Notes under the pieces: model-generated | Told to the model about the DNA's origin: nothing | Database searches by the model: none | The model's input: only the letters and a program-made list of their open reading frames with translations | Shown here: positions 6,350-14,427 of the stretch, in pieces | Layout of the letters: each line of letters opens with the position of its first letter | Position numbering within the stretch: position 1 is the first letter of the stretch | NCBI GenBank assembly: GCA_024697285.1 | Contig: JAILFY010000023.1 | Span: 1-35,425, forward strand | From: Bacteroidaceae bacterium | Lineage (GTDB): Bacteria > Bacteroidota > Bacteroidia > Bacteroidales > Bacteroidaceae | Length of the DNA: 35,425 nt | Direction: 5' to 3' | Program-made: the position numbers and the translations under genes

Positions 6350-7237
6350 TTACTTCTTCATTCTCAGCACTCTTATTCCCAGTTGCGTGGAGTGTTTTCT
6401 CATGTACTCTTCTAATGTCATTGGTTCCAGAACCACTTTCTTGTGTATCTGACTGGCATTGAGCAGGTGTAGTTTGCCATCACTGCCCCATACCGCAAAG
6501 CCCAGATGTGACACGTCTAAACCAGCCTTCTTGGTCACTATAGCCAGAATGTCGCCGTCTTCCACGGCTCCCAGCACCTTGCGTGTTTTGCCCAGCAGTC
6601 GTCGTGGAATGTAGTGAACGGTACGTCCGTTCACTCGTCGCTCGTTTGCTTTTATCTGTTGCAAGGCTTCAGCATTATTTCTCAGCATGGGATAGCGTTC
6701 AGGGTGGCTGCTCATGTAGTTGCAACGCAGCACCTGTGCGTCCACGAAGGGGTAGTAGTCTCCTCTGTTGTCGCCTTTCTTTCCCGTAATCTCCCGGACG
6801 ACGCCTTGCTGCTGGTTGCTCTGAATCCATTCGCTGAAGTAATGGTTGCGAGAAGCGTAACCATTCAGGTGCCCCTCTCTGTAGCGGATCTTTTCCAGAT
6901 TCTTGCAGAAGTCGCTGAAACGAGAACTCTTCTCGCGGGTTGTCATGACCAACGCCACCACGTTCTCCACGAGAGTGGTGCAGTCCAGTTCTCGCAGGTT
7001 TACTGCCAGCTCCTCTTTTGGATTGACCTCCAAGGTCTTCCCTACGTAAGGAATTCCCAAAAGTTTTTCTGCATAGTACAGGGTCAGATTTTCCGTTGCG
7101 GGTTGGCGCAATCCCCCTTGCAGCAGTTGCACCACTTTCAGGCTGTCAGCTTTCTGATAAGTGAGGGCGCTGGTGGAATGAATGTTTATAGCTGCTGCCA
7201 ACAAGGCAACAAAGAGGGTCTGAAGTAGTCGTTTCAT
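6350..7237 (-). CDS. DUF1460 amidase-like protein (NlpC/P60-type fold)
   Basis: The 295-residue secreted protein belongs to the DUF1460 (N-acetylmuramoyl-L-alanine amidase-like) family. These have a papain-like fold and probably cleave peptidoglycan peptides or recycled muropeptides. A Sec signal covers residues 1 to about 24. The likely nucleophile is Cys86 in RELDCTTLVENVVAL and the partner His244 in DVSHLGFAVW. ATG at 7237 is chosen because it starts the signal peptide and is preceded by GGAAGGAAAC; an in-frame ATG at 7285 lies upstream of the promoter. It is a single gene, convergent to mtgA and divergent from the type IX plug gene. Confidence 0.85.
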   Translation of the reverse strand: MKRLLQTLFVALLAAAINIHSTSALTYQKADSLKVVQLLQGGLRQPATENLTLYYAEKLLGIPYVGKTLEVNPKEELAVNLRELDCTTLVENVVALVMTTREKSSRFSDFCKNLEKIRYREGHLNGYASRNHYFSEWIQSNQQQGVVREITGKKGDNRGDYYPFVDAQVLRCNYMSSHPERYPMLRNNAEALQQIKANERRVNGRTVHYIPRRLLGKTRKVLGAVEDGDILAIVTKKAGLDVSHLGFAVWGSDGKLHLLNASQIHKKVVLEPMTLEEYMRKHSTQLGIRVLRMKK

Positions 7238-7261
7238 GTCGTTTCCTTCCTTATTTTCGCG

Positions 7262-7270
7262 GCAAAAGTA
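7262..7270 (-). promoter_or_regulatory. -7 element of the DUF1460 gene
   Basis: On the minus strand the sequence reads TACTTTTGC, 24 nt before the ATG at 7237. It matches TAnnTTTGC. Confidence 0.7.
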
Positions 7271-7344
7271 CAAAAAAGTCTCCACTTACGTCATGTGTTG
7301 TTCAAAAACTTTGGACTTTGTCCTCGAAACTTTAAACTTTTCTC

Positions 7345-7353
7345 TACCTTTGC
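7345..7353 (+). promoter_or_regulatory. -7 element immediately before the plug gene start
   Basis: TACCTTTGC ends three bases before the ATG at 7357. If used, transcription would start at or within a few bases of the start codon, giving a leaderless or nearly leaderless mRNA. Confidence 0.65.
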
Positions 7354-7356
7354 GCC

Positions 7357-8607
7357 ATGTTTCGACAGTTCATTATACTCACTCTGTTTCTCCTGGCAGC
7401 ATCTGGGCTGTCGGCTCAGCGCACCCGTTCGCTCAGCGAACACATCCGTTCTGTCCGGGTTGTGGTGGACGACGATCCTCTGTTGCCTCCGGTGGCTCAG
7501 CTGGGTCGTCCCGTGGAAATCAGCTTCGATGAATTGTCCCACGACTACACCCGCTATATATATAAGGTGGAGCTCTGCAATGCCGACTGGAGTGTGGCGG
7601 ATGATGTCTTCGAGAGCGACTATCTCTCGGGTTTCAACGGACGTCCCATCGAGGACTACGAGACTAGTTTCAATACCACGGTACTCTACACACACTATCG
7701 TTTCCGCTTTCCTAACGAGGATATCCGCCTCTTGCTTCCTGGCAACTATCGGGTGCGGGTCTTCAGCGATGAGCGCGACGCCAGCGAGGAGCCCGTGCTC
7801 GAAGCTTGTTTCTCGTTGCTCGCTCCGGAGATGTCTGTATTTGCAGAAGTCAGTGCCAACACCGAAGTGGATTTCAACCAGAGTCACCAGCAGGTGACCT
7901 TATCTGTAGGCTATGGTCAGCGACGAGTCGTCGACCCCCAGCGTGAACTCCATACTGTGGTCTTCCAGAACCGTCGTTGGGACAATGCCGTAGTGAACCT
8001 CCCACCCAATATCCAGAAGTCCACAGGCGTGGAATGGACCCATCGGCGCGAACTCATCTTCCCCGCAGGTTCTGAGTTCCACAAGTTTGAGATCCTTGAT
8101 GTGCAGCAGAATGGAATGGGTGTGGACAGAATGATATGGCAGGACCCTCATCGACATGCCATTCTCTTTGCGGCACAGCCCCAGCGCAACTACACTTACG
8201 ACGAGGATGTCGATGGCTCTTATCTCATCCGCGCTTACGACGACGAGTCTCCGGAAACACAGGCAGAGTATCTCTACGTACATTTCCTGCTGCAGACCCC
8301 GCCACTCCCGGGCGGCGACGTTTATGTCACAGGCCTATGGGATGGTGATTTCCCCAATCCGGAATGCCGCATGGAATATGATGCAGAGGCTGGATGCTAT
8401 GTGTGTCCCGTACTGCTCAAGCAGGGATATTACAACTACCAGTTCCGTCAGCTTGACTCAAACAATGTGGGACAGACAGCTCAGACGGAGGGCGATTTCT
8501 ATCAGACAGAGAATGAGTATATGGTGCTGGTTTACCACCGTCCGCAGGGAGCGCGCTACGATGCACTCGTGGGCTACGCTAATGTGAAATTCCGGGGAAA
8601 CCGATAA
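7357..8607 (+). CDS. DUF5103 / type IX secretion system plug-like protein
   Basis: The 416-residue secreted protein matches the DUF5103 family. A member of that family plugs the SprA translocon of the Bacteroidetes type IX secretion system from the periplasmic side. A signal peptide ends near residue 20 (AASGLSAQ). The family hallmarks are LGRPVEISFDELSHDYTRYIYKVELCNADW at about 47-77, FESDYLSGFNGRPIEDYE at about 85-102, and an Ig-like C-terminal domain with PGGDVYVTGLWDGDF. No other type IX component lies in the window. DUF5103 proteins are also found in gut Bacteroidetes without obvious cargo, so an exact role is not claimed. The start codon lies 3 nt after a promoter element. Confidence 0.85.
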   Translation: MFRQFIILTLFLLAASGLSAQRTRSLSEHIRSVRVVVDDDPLLPPVAQLGRPVEISFDELSHDYTRYIYKVELCNADWSVADDVFESDYLSGFNGRPIEDYETSFNTTVLYTHYRFRFPNEDIRLLLPGNYRVRVFSDERDASEEPVLEACFSLLAPEMSVFAEVSANTEVDFNQSHQQVTLSVGYGQRRVVDPQRELHTVVFQNRRWDNAVVNLPPNIQKSTGVEWTHRRELIFPAGSEFHKFEILDVQQNGMGVDRMIWQDPHRHAILFAAQPQRNYTYDEDVDGSYLIRAYDDESPETQAEYLYVHFLLQTPPLPGGDVYVTGLWDGDFPNPECRMEYDAEAGCYVCPVLLKQGYYNYQFRQLDSNNVGQTAQTEGDFYQTENEYMVLVYHRPQGARYDALVGYANVKFRGNR

Positions 8608-8718
8608 ATGTCCTTTGAGGGGGGCAGACGGTCATGGTTGTTCTTCAATTATATTACTGATGTTTCGTAGTTAGGTGTTAAGAATTAGAGTCATCGAGCT
8701 TGTTCAAATATTAAGACC

Positions 8719-8831
8719 ATTAAACCGCAGCCGAGGGCTGCACCTTAAACCGCGCCAACGGCGCTCCTTAAACCCCTTAAACCGCGAGTCCTGCTCGCAC
8801 CTTAAACCGCAGCCGTAGGCTGCATCTTAAA
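8719..8831 (+). repeat. String of short hairpins with CTTAAAC linkers, locus 1
   Basis: Four inverted repeats follow one another: GCAGCC-GAG-GGCTGC (8727-8741), GCGCC-AAC-GGCGC (8752-8764), GCGAG-TCCTG-CTCGC (8784-8798) and GCAGCC-GTA-GGCTGC (8809-8823). Each is preceded by TTAAACC and followed by ACCTTAAAC or TCCTTAAAC. Stems differ in sequence but all pair perfectly. Positions 8608-8718 upstream show nothing recognisable. Confidence 0.85.
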
Positions 8832-8874
8832 CTCTTGAACTTGAGCTTGCGATAGTTCTGTTCTATTTATTATA

Positions 8875-9534
8875 ATGGAAATCATCAAACAATTTTTTCA
8901 GGATTTGGGAACCATGTTGAGTATACCATGGTCCTTCGTTATTCTTGAACTTGCTGGCACGTTGGCAGGTGCCGTCTCTGGCGCGCGCTTGTCTGCGGCC
9001 AAGCAATTCGACCTTTTCGGCGCTTTCATCGTAGGCACGGCCACCGCGGTAGGCGGCGGTACGACTCGTGACCTGCTGTTGGGCGTTACTCCTTTCTGGC
9101 TCGAGGACCCCATTTATCTGCTGACGTGTCTCTTCGGTCTCGTCTGGGTCATCGTTTTTCGCAAGTGGCTGGTGCGTCAGAACAATACATGGTTTCTGTT
9201 TGACTGCATAGGTTTCTCGCTCTTCACCGTTATTGGTATTGAGAAGTCGTTGGGCCTGGGCCTTCCTACGTGGGCAGCGATATGTCTGGGTGTCGTCACG
9301 GGAGCAGGCGGAGGTGTCTTGCGTGATATTCTCATCAACGAGGTCCCTCTTATATTCCGCAAGGAGATTTATGCCACTTGTTGTCTGGCCGGCGGTCTTG
9401 TTTATATATTTTGCCTCCATTACCTCGGTTGGCGTCCCGAGGGCAGTGCCGTCCTATCGTGTATTGTCGCCATCGTCATCCGTCTTTTGGCGGTGAAGTA
9501 TAGCTGGGGCCTGCCCACATTGAAGGCGGAGTAG
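8875..9534 (+). CDS. TRIC-type cation channel family membrane protein
   Basis: The 219-residue inner-membrane protein matches the bacterial TRIC/UPF0126 (YadS/YicG) family of trimeric cation, mainly K+, channels. It has about seven hydrophobic segments arranged as two related halves. Each half has the family motif: GTATAVGGGTTRDLLLG at about residues 54-70 and GVVTGAGGGVLRDILINEV at about 139-157, where GGGxxRD kinks the helix at the pore. The ATG at 8875 precedes the first helix. Triloop hairpin strings lie upstream (8719-8831) and, inverted, immediately downstream (9537-9575). No operon partner is apparent. Confidence 0.88.
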   Translation: MEIIKQFFQDLGTMLSIPWSFVILELAGTLAGAVSGARLSAAKQFDLFGAFIVGTATAVGGGTTRDLLLGVTPFWLEDPIYLLTCLFGLVWVIVFRKWLVRQNNTWFLFDCIGFSLFTVIGIEKSLGLGLPTWAAICLGVVTGAGGGVLRDILINEVPLIFRKEIYATCCLAGGLVYIFCLHYLGWRPEGSAVLSCIVAIVIRLLAVKYSWGLPTLKAE

Positions 9535-9536
9535 GT

Positions 9537-9575
9537 GCAGCCTTTGGCTGCGGTTTAAGGGGCCGAAGGCGCCAG
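9537..9575 (-). repeat. Short hairpin string, locus 2 (inverted)
   Basis: On the minus strand this reads a GGCGCC-type unit, CCTTAAACC, then GCAGCC-AAA-GGCTGC (9537-9551) and ACC, the same design as at 8719-8831. It begins 2 nt after the TRIC stop codon and might act as its transcript end. Confidence 0.75.
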
Positions 9576-9607
9576 CTTCAAGTTTCAAATTACATGGGAG
9601 AAATAAT

Positions 9608-9739
9608 TCATGACCATTATATGTGAGAAATAAATCATGACCATTATATGTAAGAGTACTTTTTTTCACACGAATGGCCATTAATTAGGGACATATAATT
9701 GACCATGAATAAATAATCATGACCATTATATTTGAGAAA
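9608..9739 (+). repeat. Dispersed intergenic repeat, copy B
   Basis: The core TTTTTTCACACGAATG...TTAATTAGGGACATATAAT at 9660-9700 matches copy A at 6110-6149. Subrepeats of TCATGACCATTATATGTGA start at 9608, 9635 and 9717. The left part shared by copies A and C, with the CAAGCCC-loop hairpin, is missing here. Confidence 0.85.
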
Positions 9740-9783
9740 GCAGATTAGGAAACGCCCGGCGGAGCGAATGCGTCCACTGCTTT

Positions 9784-9797
9784 TTGCCGGACGGCAA
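9784..9797. other. Small hairpin shared with copy A
   Basis: TTGCC-GGAC-GGCAA is the counterpart of TTACC-GGAA-GGTAA at 6288-6301. It directly precedes the A-rich side of the OmpA-gene terminator. Confidence 0.5.
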
Positions 9798-9835
9798 TAA
9801 AAAAGAATCCATCACCTCACTTGGTGATGGATTCT
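9797..9835 (-). terminator. Terminator of the OmpA-family gene
   Basis: A perfect 13-bp stem (9804-9816 with 9823-9835) and a 6-nt loop are followed on the minus strand by a T-rich run (TTTTTTATT). Confidence 0.92.
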
Positions 9836-9889
9836 GTCTGTGTTGGAAGCTGCGTGCACAGGTGGCATGCAGTCAAGAGTTGCAGGATG

Positions 9890-10615
9890 TTAGTTGCTCT
9901 GAGCCTGTGCAGCATCGATCATCTCCTGGCTGGCATAGAGGAACACCTCCACGCGGCGGTTCTGCTGCTTGCCAGCGGCAGTGGTGTTGTCAGCAACAGG
10001 GTTGCTCTCGCCCAGTCCGGCTACTTCCTTGATTTGAGAACTGGTTGCACCATGGTTCTGCAGGAAGGAACTTACGGACTGTGCACGCTGCAGGGACAGC
10101 TGCTGGTTCAGTGTCACGCTCTCAGCAGCAGTCTTGCCCTTGAAGGGAGTGTTGTCGGTGTAACCCACAATACCAACGTTCATGTCGGGGTTGGCTGCCA
10201 GCACGTTCTGTGCGAACTGAGTCAGAGAACCCTGAGCAGCTGCGCCCAGCGTAGAAGAACTGGTGGGGAAGAGAATACCGCTCTCGAAGGTGACCTTCAC
10301 AGCCTGATAACCGTTGGCGTCCACGGCGTCTTCCACTTTTGCGTTGGCAATAGCTTCTGCCTCTGCCTTGGCCTTGTCCATCTTCTTACCGATGACCAGA
10401 CCTACAGCCGTACCAGCAGCTGCGCCTACGCCTCCGGCGATAGCAGCCCATTTGCCTTTGCTGCCATCCTTGGCGATAAGTGCGCCGAGGGCTGCACCAA
10501 GGGCTGCGCCACTGGCGCCACCGATTGTACCGCCTTTAGCGGTGTTGCTCCATCCGCAAGAGTTCAGCATCAACGCTGCTGCAAGACCCATTGCGTAAAA
10601 CTTCAATCCTTTCAT
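9890..10615 (-). CDS. OmpA-family lipoprotein with Gly-zipper segment
   Basis: The 241-residue lipoprotein has a lipobox at LNSC (Cys20). A glycine-rich, alternating Gly/Ala segment at about residues 27-78 fits a glycine-zipper membrane region. The OmpA C-terminal domain, about 110-235, has TFESGILFPTSSSTL, GYTDNTPFKG, LSLQRAQSV and NRRVEVFL. This domain binds diaminopimelate in peptidoglycan, so the protein probably links a membrane to the wall. It is monocistronic, with its own promoter and strong terminator. Confidence 0.93.
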   Translation of the reverse strand: MKGLKFYAMGLAAALMLNSCGWSNTAKGGTIGGASGAALGAALGALIAKDGSKGKWAAIAGGVGAAAGTAVGLVIGKKMDKAKAEAEAIANAKVEDAVDANGYQAVKVTFESGILFPTSSSTLGAAAQGSLTQFAQNVLAANPDMNVGIVGYTDNTPFKGKTAAESVTLNQQLSLQRAQSVSSFLQNHGATSSQIKEVAGLGESNPVADNTTAAGKQQNRRVEVFLYASQEMIDAAQAQSN

Positions 10616-10668
10616 TGTAGTTTGCGTTTTTTAGTGAATAAATAAGGTTTATAAAACTCCTTTTCGGT

Positions 10669-10677
10669 GCAAAAGTA
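10669..10677 (-). promoter_or_regulatory. -7 element of the OmpA-family gene
   Basis: On the minus strand this reads TACTTTTGC, about 53 nt before the ATG. It is divergent from the proS promoter. Confidence 0.65.
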
Positions 10678-10742
10678 CATATTTTCTGCAGAACATTGTA
10701 TCAAAAGGGGCAGAATTATTCCGTTCTTTCACGATATTTAAT

Positions 10743-10751
10743 TAACTTTGC
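10743..10751 (+). promoter_or_regulatory. -7 element of proS
   Basis: TAACTTTGC matches the consensus and lies 29 nt before the ATG at 10781. An in-frame TTG at 10748 falls inside this element and is therefore not a credible start. Confidence 0.7.
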
Positions 10752-10780
10752 GCCGAAATTGCAAAAAACATATAATAATT

Positions 10781-12262
10781 ATGGCAAAAGAGCTCAAGAA
10801 TCTGACGAAAAGAAGCGAGAATTATTCGCAATGGTATAATGAACTTGTCGTGAAAGCCGACCTGGCAGAACAGAGTGATGTACGTGGTTGCATGGTCATC
10901 AAGCCTTATGGCTACGCTATTTGGGAGAAGATGCAGCGCGTTCTCGACGATATGTTCAAGCAAACAGGCGTCCAGAATGCCTATTTCCCCTTGTTGATAC
11001 CTAAAAGCTTCCTCAGTCGTGAGGCCGAACACGTGGAAGGCTTTGCCAAGGAATGTGCTGTGGTCACTCACTATCGTCTGAAAACCAACGAGACACACGA
11101 TGGCGTTGTCGTAGACCCCGAGGCAAAACTGGAGGAGGAACTCATTATCCGTCCCACCTCAGAGACCATTATCTGGAACACCTACAAGAACTGGATTCAC
11201 AGTTACCGCGACCTGCCCCTGTTGATCAATCAGTGGGCCAACGTGATGCGGTGGGAAATGCGAACCCGCCTCTTCCTCCGTACGAGTGAGTTCCTGTGGC
11301 AGGAGGGTCACACCGCCCACGCCACTCGCGAGGAAGCCGAAGAACGTGCACGCCTCATGCTCAAGGTGTATGCAGAATTTGCAGAGAAAGTCATGGCAGT
11401 GCCAGTGATGCAGGGCGTTAAGAGCGAGACAGAGCGCTTCGCAGGAGCCCTGGACACTTATACCATTGAGGCGATGATGCAAGATGGAAAGGCACTTCAG
11501 TCTGGAACCAGCCACTTCCTGGGTCAGAACTTCGGCAAGGCTTTTGATGTTCAGTTCCTGAACAAGGACAACCAGCCTGAGTACGCCTGGGCCACTTCTT
11601 GGGGCGTCTCCACTCGACTGATGGGTGCTCTCATCATGACTCATTCCGATGATAATGGACTCGTGCTTCCTCCTGCTCTGGCTCCCACGCAGGTAGTACT
11701 TATTCCTATTTATAAGACCGAGGAACAATTGGAAGCCATCCGCGTCCGCCTCGGTGCCATCGCCGACGAGCTCAGGTCCATGGGCCTCAGTGTGAAGGTG
11801 GATGACAACGACCAGAAGCGTCCTGGTTTCAAGTTCGCTGACTACGAGCTCAAGGGGGTTCCCGTTCGCCTCGTGATGGGTGGACGTGACCTGGAGAACG
11901 GCACCATAGAAGTGATGCGTCGCGACACCCTGGAGAAGGAGGAGCGCTCTCAGGAAGGAATAGCCCAGTACGTCAAGTCATTGCTCGATGATATCCAGAA
12001 GAACATCTTCCAGAAGGCCCTCAAGTTCCGCGATGAACACATCTTCGAGTGCGAGAACTACGAAGAGTTCAAGGAACGAGTGAAGGATGGTGGCTTCTTC
12101 CTCTGCCATTGGGACGGCACTCCCGAGACGGAAGCCAAGATCAAGGAAGACACCCAGGCAACCATTCGTTGCGTGCCCTTCGCCTTCGAGCAGACTCCCG
12201 GTACCGACATGGTCAGCGGCAAGCCCGCTAAATACCGCGTTCTCATCGCCCGTTCCTATTAA
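10781..12262 (+). CDS. proS: Prolyl-tRNA synthetase, eukaryote/archaeal-type
   Basis: The enzyme charges tRNA-Pro in the cytoplasm. It has 493 residues from the ATG at 10781 ([20 protein letters not shown]). Class II motifs are visible: motif 2 around [26 protein letters not shown], and motif 3 around [21 protein letters not shown]. The anticodon-binding domain follows [10 protein letters not shown]. There is no editing insertion between motifs 2 and 3. The C-terminal extension ends in Tyr (IARSY), as in the archaeal/eukaryotic type common in Bacteroidetes. It is transcribed alone and followed by a terminator hairpin. Confidence 0.97.
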   Translation: MAKELKNLTKRSENYSQWYNELVVKADLAEQSDVRGCMVIKPYGYAIWEKMQRVLDDMFKQTGVQNAYFPLLIPKSFLSREAEHVEGFAKECAVVTHYRLKTNETHDGVVVDPEAKLEEELIIRPTSETIIWNTYKNWIHSYRDLPLLINQWANVMRWEMRTRLFLRTSEFLWQEGHTAHATREEAEERARLMLKVYAEFAEKVMAVPVMQGVKSETERFAGALDTYTIEAMMQDGKALQSGTSHFLGQNFGKAFDVQFLNKDNQPEYAWATSWGVSTRLMGALIMTHSDDNGLVLPPALAPTQVVLIPIYKTEEQLEAIRVRLGAIADELRSMGLSVKVDDNDQKRPGFKFADYELKGVPVRLVMGGRDLENGTIEVMRRDTLEKEERSQEGIAQYVKSLLDDIQKNIFQKALKFRDEHIFECENYEEFKERVKDGGFFLCHWDGTPETEAKIKEDTQATIRCVPFAFEQTPGTDMVSGKPAKYRVLIARSY

Positions 12263-12292
12263 TCATCTATCTTCGAATATGTGAGGAAGACT

Positions 12293-12323
12293 CCCGGAGT
12301 CCCCGACTCCGGGCGTTTCCTTC
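12293..12323 (+). terminator. Terminator after proS
   Basis: CCCGGAGT (12293-12300) pairs with ACTCCGGG (12306-12313) around a 5-nt loop, followed by CGTTTCCTTC. The stem is strong but the T-tract is interrupted. Confidence 0.7.
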
Positions 12324-12348
12324 CCCCGCCTAACTTACTTCTTCACCC

Positions 12349-13713
12349 GTGCCCTGGCTTCCTTCCCTCTTTGCCGCCGAGGCCATTCCCAGCGCCATGA
12401 TAACTTTTGTGGCCCTGTTGATGTTTCTCCAACTTGGGGTGGGGTGGGGCGAGTCTGCTCTTCTCTGTAGTCTTCTCACCTTGCCTTGGGTGTTGAAATC
12501 TTTCGTGAGAGCTAAAATCCGTCAGATAGGTTCTTTCTCCCGTCAGCTCAAGTTCCTGGAGGTGTGCATTTGTTTGCTGCTCGTCTCCCTCGCTTTCTGC
12601 TTCACCGACCGCCACTCCAACCATTGGCTCCTTTTTGCGAACTTGTTCGTCCTGTGCTTCTTCTGTGCCGCCCACGAACTGGTGGCCAGAATGTATTATG
12701 AGCACATGCTCCGGCCTCGGTGGCAGCGGTTCTACAACAGTTGGAAGATGTTTGTTTCTCAGTCCACGGTCGTCCTCACCTATGGGGTGATGATCGTTTT
12801 CGTGGGTTATCTGGAGGTCTTCTATCACAACCGCTGGAATGCGATACCCCTCTCCTGGAGCATGGCGGTGTACGTCTTGGCGGGCTGTTATCTCTTGTTG
12901 GTCATCTACAACTTTTTTGCTCTGAAACCACCCGCCTTTGTGGAGCGCCCGCGAGGTTCCTCCCATTCCCCGGACGAGGTTCGCACTTTCGGTTCGGCCG
13001 TGAAGGCGGAGATATATGTCATCGATCGTATTTCCCATAAACCCCATTGGTTCCAGGTGGTTATCTATCTGGCCTTGCTTCTGTTGCCCCAGGCGTTGCT
13101 GTTCCACTCGCGGGTACTTTTTTTCATCGCCTCTCGTTCCTTAGGTGGTCTTTCAGTTTCCCTTCAGTGGATAGGCTTGGTCCAAGGTACGGTGGGTGTC
13201 ATCGCTTTCTCTGCAGGTCTGGGTCTTGGCCACTGGTTACTCGTTCGCCACAACACGTCTTCGCCCGTGGCCCGCTCCGGAGCTTCCTCTCGTCCTGCTC
13301 CGGTCGTTTCGTCGTCGGCTTTCTTGCCAGCACGTAGCTCCGCTCGCATTCCCCTTTTCCTGATGATTCTGTGCCTGGGTTTCTCCCCGCTGGTCTACTT
13401 GATTCTTTCTTACCAGTTGCCCCTCACGCTTCTTCCTCTCTGTGTGGCAGCTTTCTTGGCTCAGTTCTTTTTCGGCTTTGGTCTGAACAGTACGATGCCT
13501 TTTATCCGTTATATCTCCGGGGAGCGTTATCGCAGCACTATCAACTACCTCTACATACCTCTCATATCCTTTGTTATGCTGCCTCCGATAGCAGCTTCAG
13601 GCTGGCTTGCAGACAATCTGGGTTTCCAGCAGTTCTTCCTGTTGGATTCTCTGTTGGTACCCATTGCTTATTTGGCTGCTTTTCTGGGTCTTAAGAAGTT
13701 GACTCTTCTTTGA
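12349..13713 (+). CDS. AmpG-like MFS transporter
   Basis: The 454-residue protein has about 12 hydrophobic segments and an MFS fold. The N-terminal PWLPSLFAAEAIPSAMITFVALLMFLQLG and TLPWVLKSFVRAKI resemble the AmpG-like group, which imports anhydromuropeptides or related compounds. A loop at about residues 185-215 is cytoplasmic. GTG at 12349 is chosen because the conserved PWLPSL segment starts there and an in-frame stop lies at 12331; an ATG at 12397 would remove part of helix 1. No Shine-Dalgarno-like sequence is seen. It is convergent with cutC, with only 33 bp between them. The substrate is not determinable. Confidence 0.82.
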   Translation: MPWLPSLFAAEAIPSAMITFVALLMFLQLGVGWGESALLCSLLTLPWVLKSFVRAKIRQIGSFSRQLKFLEVCICLLLVSLAFCFTDRHSNHWLLFANLFVLCFFCAAHELVARMYYEHMLRPRWQRFYNSWKMFVSQSTVVLTYGVMIVFVGYLEVFYHNRWNAIPLSWSMAVYVLAGCYLLLVIYNFFALKPPAFVERPRGSSHSPDEVRTFGSAVKAEIYVIDRISHKPHWFQVVIYLALLLLPQALLFHSRVLFFIASRSLGGLSVSLQWIGLVQGTVGVIAFSAGLGLGHWLLVRHNTSSPVARSGASSRPAPVVSSSAFLPARSSARIPLFLMILCLGFSPLVYLILSYQLPLTLLPLCVAAFLAQFFFGFGLNSTMPFIRYISGERYRSTINYLYIPLISFVMLPPIAASGWLADNLGFQQFFLLDSLLVPIAYLAAFLGLKKLTLL

Positions 13714-13746
13714 GGCGGAATAGTCCTTCTTCTTCCTCGGTCCTTT

Positions 13747-14427
13747 CTACCTGATTAGTTTCACTATTTCCCGGACTTCTTCCGCACTTGTCTGTTGCAG
13801 TCCCGAGGGCAAAGTGATGGAGCAAGAACCATGAATCTCCGTGGCTCCTGTAGCTTCCAGGATGCGGAGAACATTATGGCGGTTGACGCCACCGCCTGGC
13901 AGAATGGAAATTTCCTTGGCACCAAGTTGCACCAGTTGTCTGAGCACCGGAATTCCGGCTTCTGCAGTCGGTGCTCCGCCGGAGGTGAGGACTCTGTGGA
14001 CCCCCAACTCTTTTAGTTGTAATAAGGCTTGCTGTTTGTTGGCCACGAGGTCGAAGGCGCGGTGGAAGGTGAATGGCAAACCCCTTGCTGCCCTGATGAG
14101 GCGGGCTGTCGTGCGTTCGTCGATGAGGCCCTGTTCCGTAAGCGCCCCGCAGACAATGGCAGATGCACCGCTGTCCACCGCTTCCTCTATGTCGCGTTCC
14201 ATGGCGCACACTTCCATCTCATGATATACGAAGTTACCTTCGCGCGGACGTATCAGCACGTGTATCAGCAACTTAGGAAAACGTTCCCTCAAGAGCCGTA
14301 GTAAACCTATGGAAGGAGTGATTCCATCTAATTGCAACGCCGCACATAACTCTATGCGCGTGGCTCCTCCTTCCACGGCTGCCCATGCAGAATCCAGACT
14401 GCCGCAACAGACTTCCAATGTCCTCAT
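13747..14427 (-). CDS. cutC: CutC family protein
   Basis: The 226-residue TIM-barrel protein matches CutC: LEVCCGSLDSAWAAVEGGATRIELC at the N-terminus, HVLIRPREGNFVY in the middle, FHRAFDLV at about 139-146 and RVLTSGGAPTAEAG later. The family is named for copper homeostasis, but its biochemical activity is not firmly established. The ATG at 14427 overlaps the stop of the upstream fucosidase gene (ATGA), so expression is probably coupled to glycan use. The frame stays open further upstream, but that part lies inside the fucosidase gene in another frame. Confidence 0.92.
   Translation of the reverse strand: MRTLEVCCGSLDSAWAAVEGGATRIELCAALQLDGITPSIGLLRLLRERFPKLLIHVLIRPREGNFVYHEMEVCAMERDIEEAVDSGASAIVCGALTEQGLIDERTTARLIRAARGLPFTFHRAFDLVANKQQALLQLKELGVHRVLTSGGAPTAEAGIPVLRQLVQLGAKEISILPGGGVNRHNVLRILEATGATEIHGSCSITLPSGLQQTSAEEVREIVKLIR

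Larger units (their letters stand above)
9535..9889. other. Convergent intergenic region with dispersed repeat, copy B
   Basis: No gene is seen between the TRIC gene (+) and the OmpA-family gene (-). In order it contains the inverted hairpin unit, copy B of the dispersed repeat, the small GCC-GGAC-GGC hairpin and the OmpA-gene terminator. Confidence 0.8.

Noticed and set aside
9821-10645. Plus-strand frame opposite the OmpA-family gene
   Set aside because: The minus-strand lipoprotein has clear domains, a promoter and a terminator; the plus frame is its antisense.
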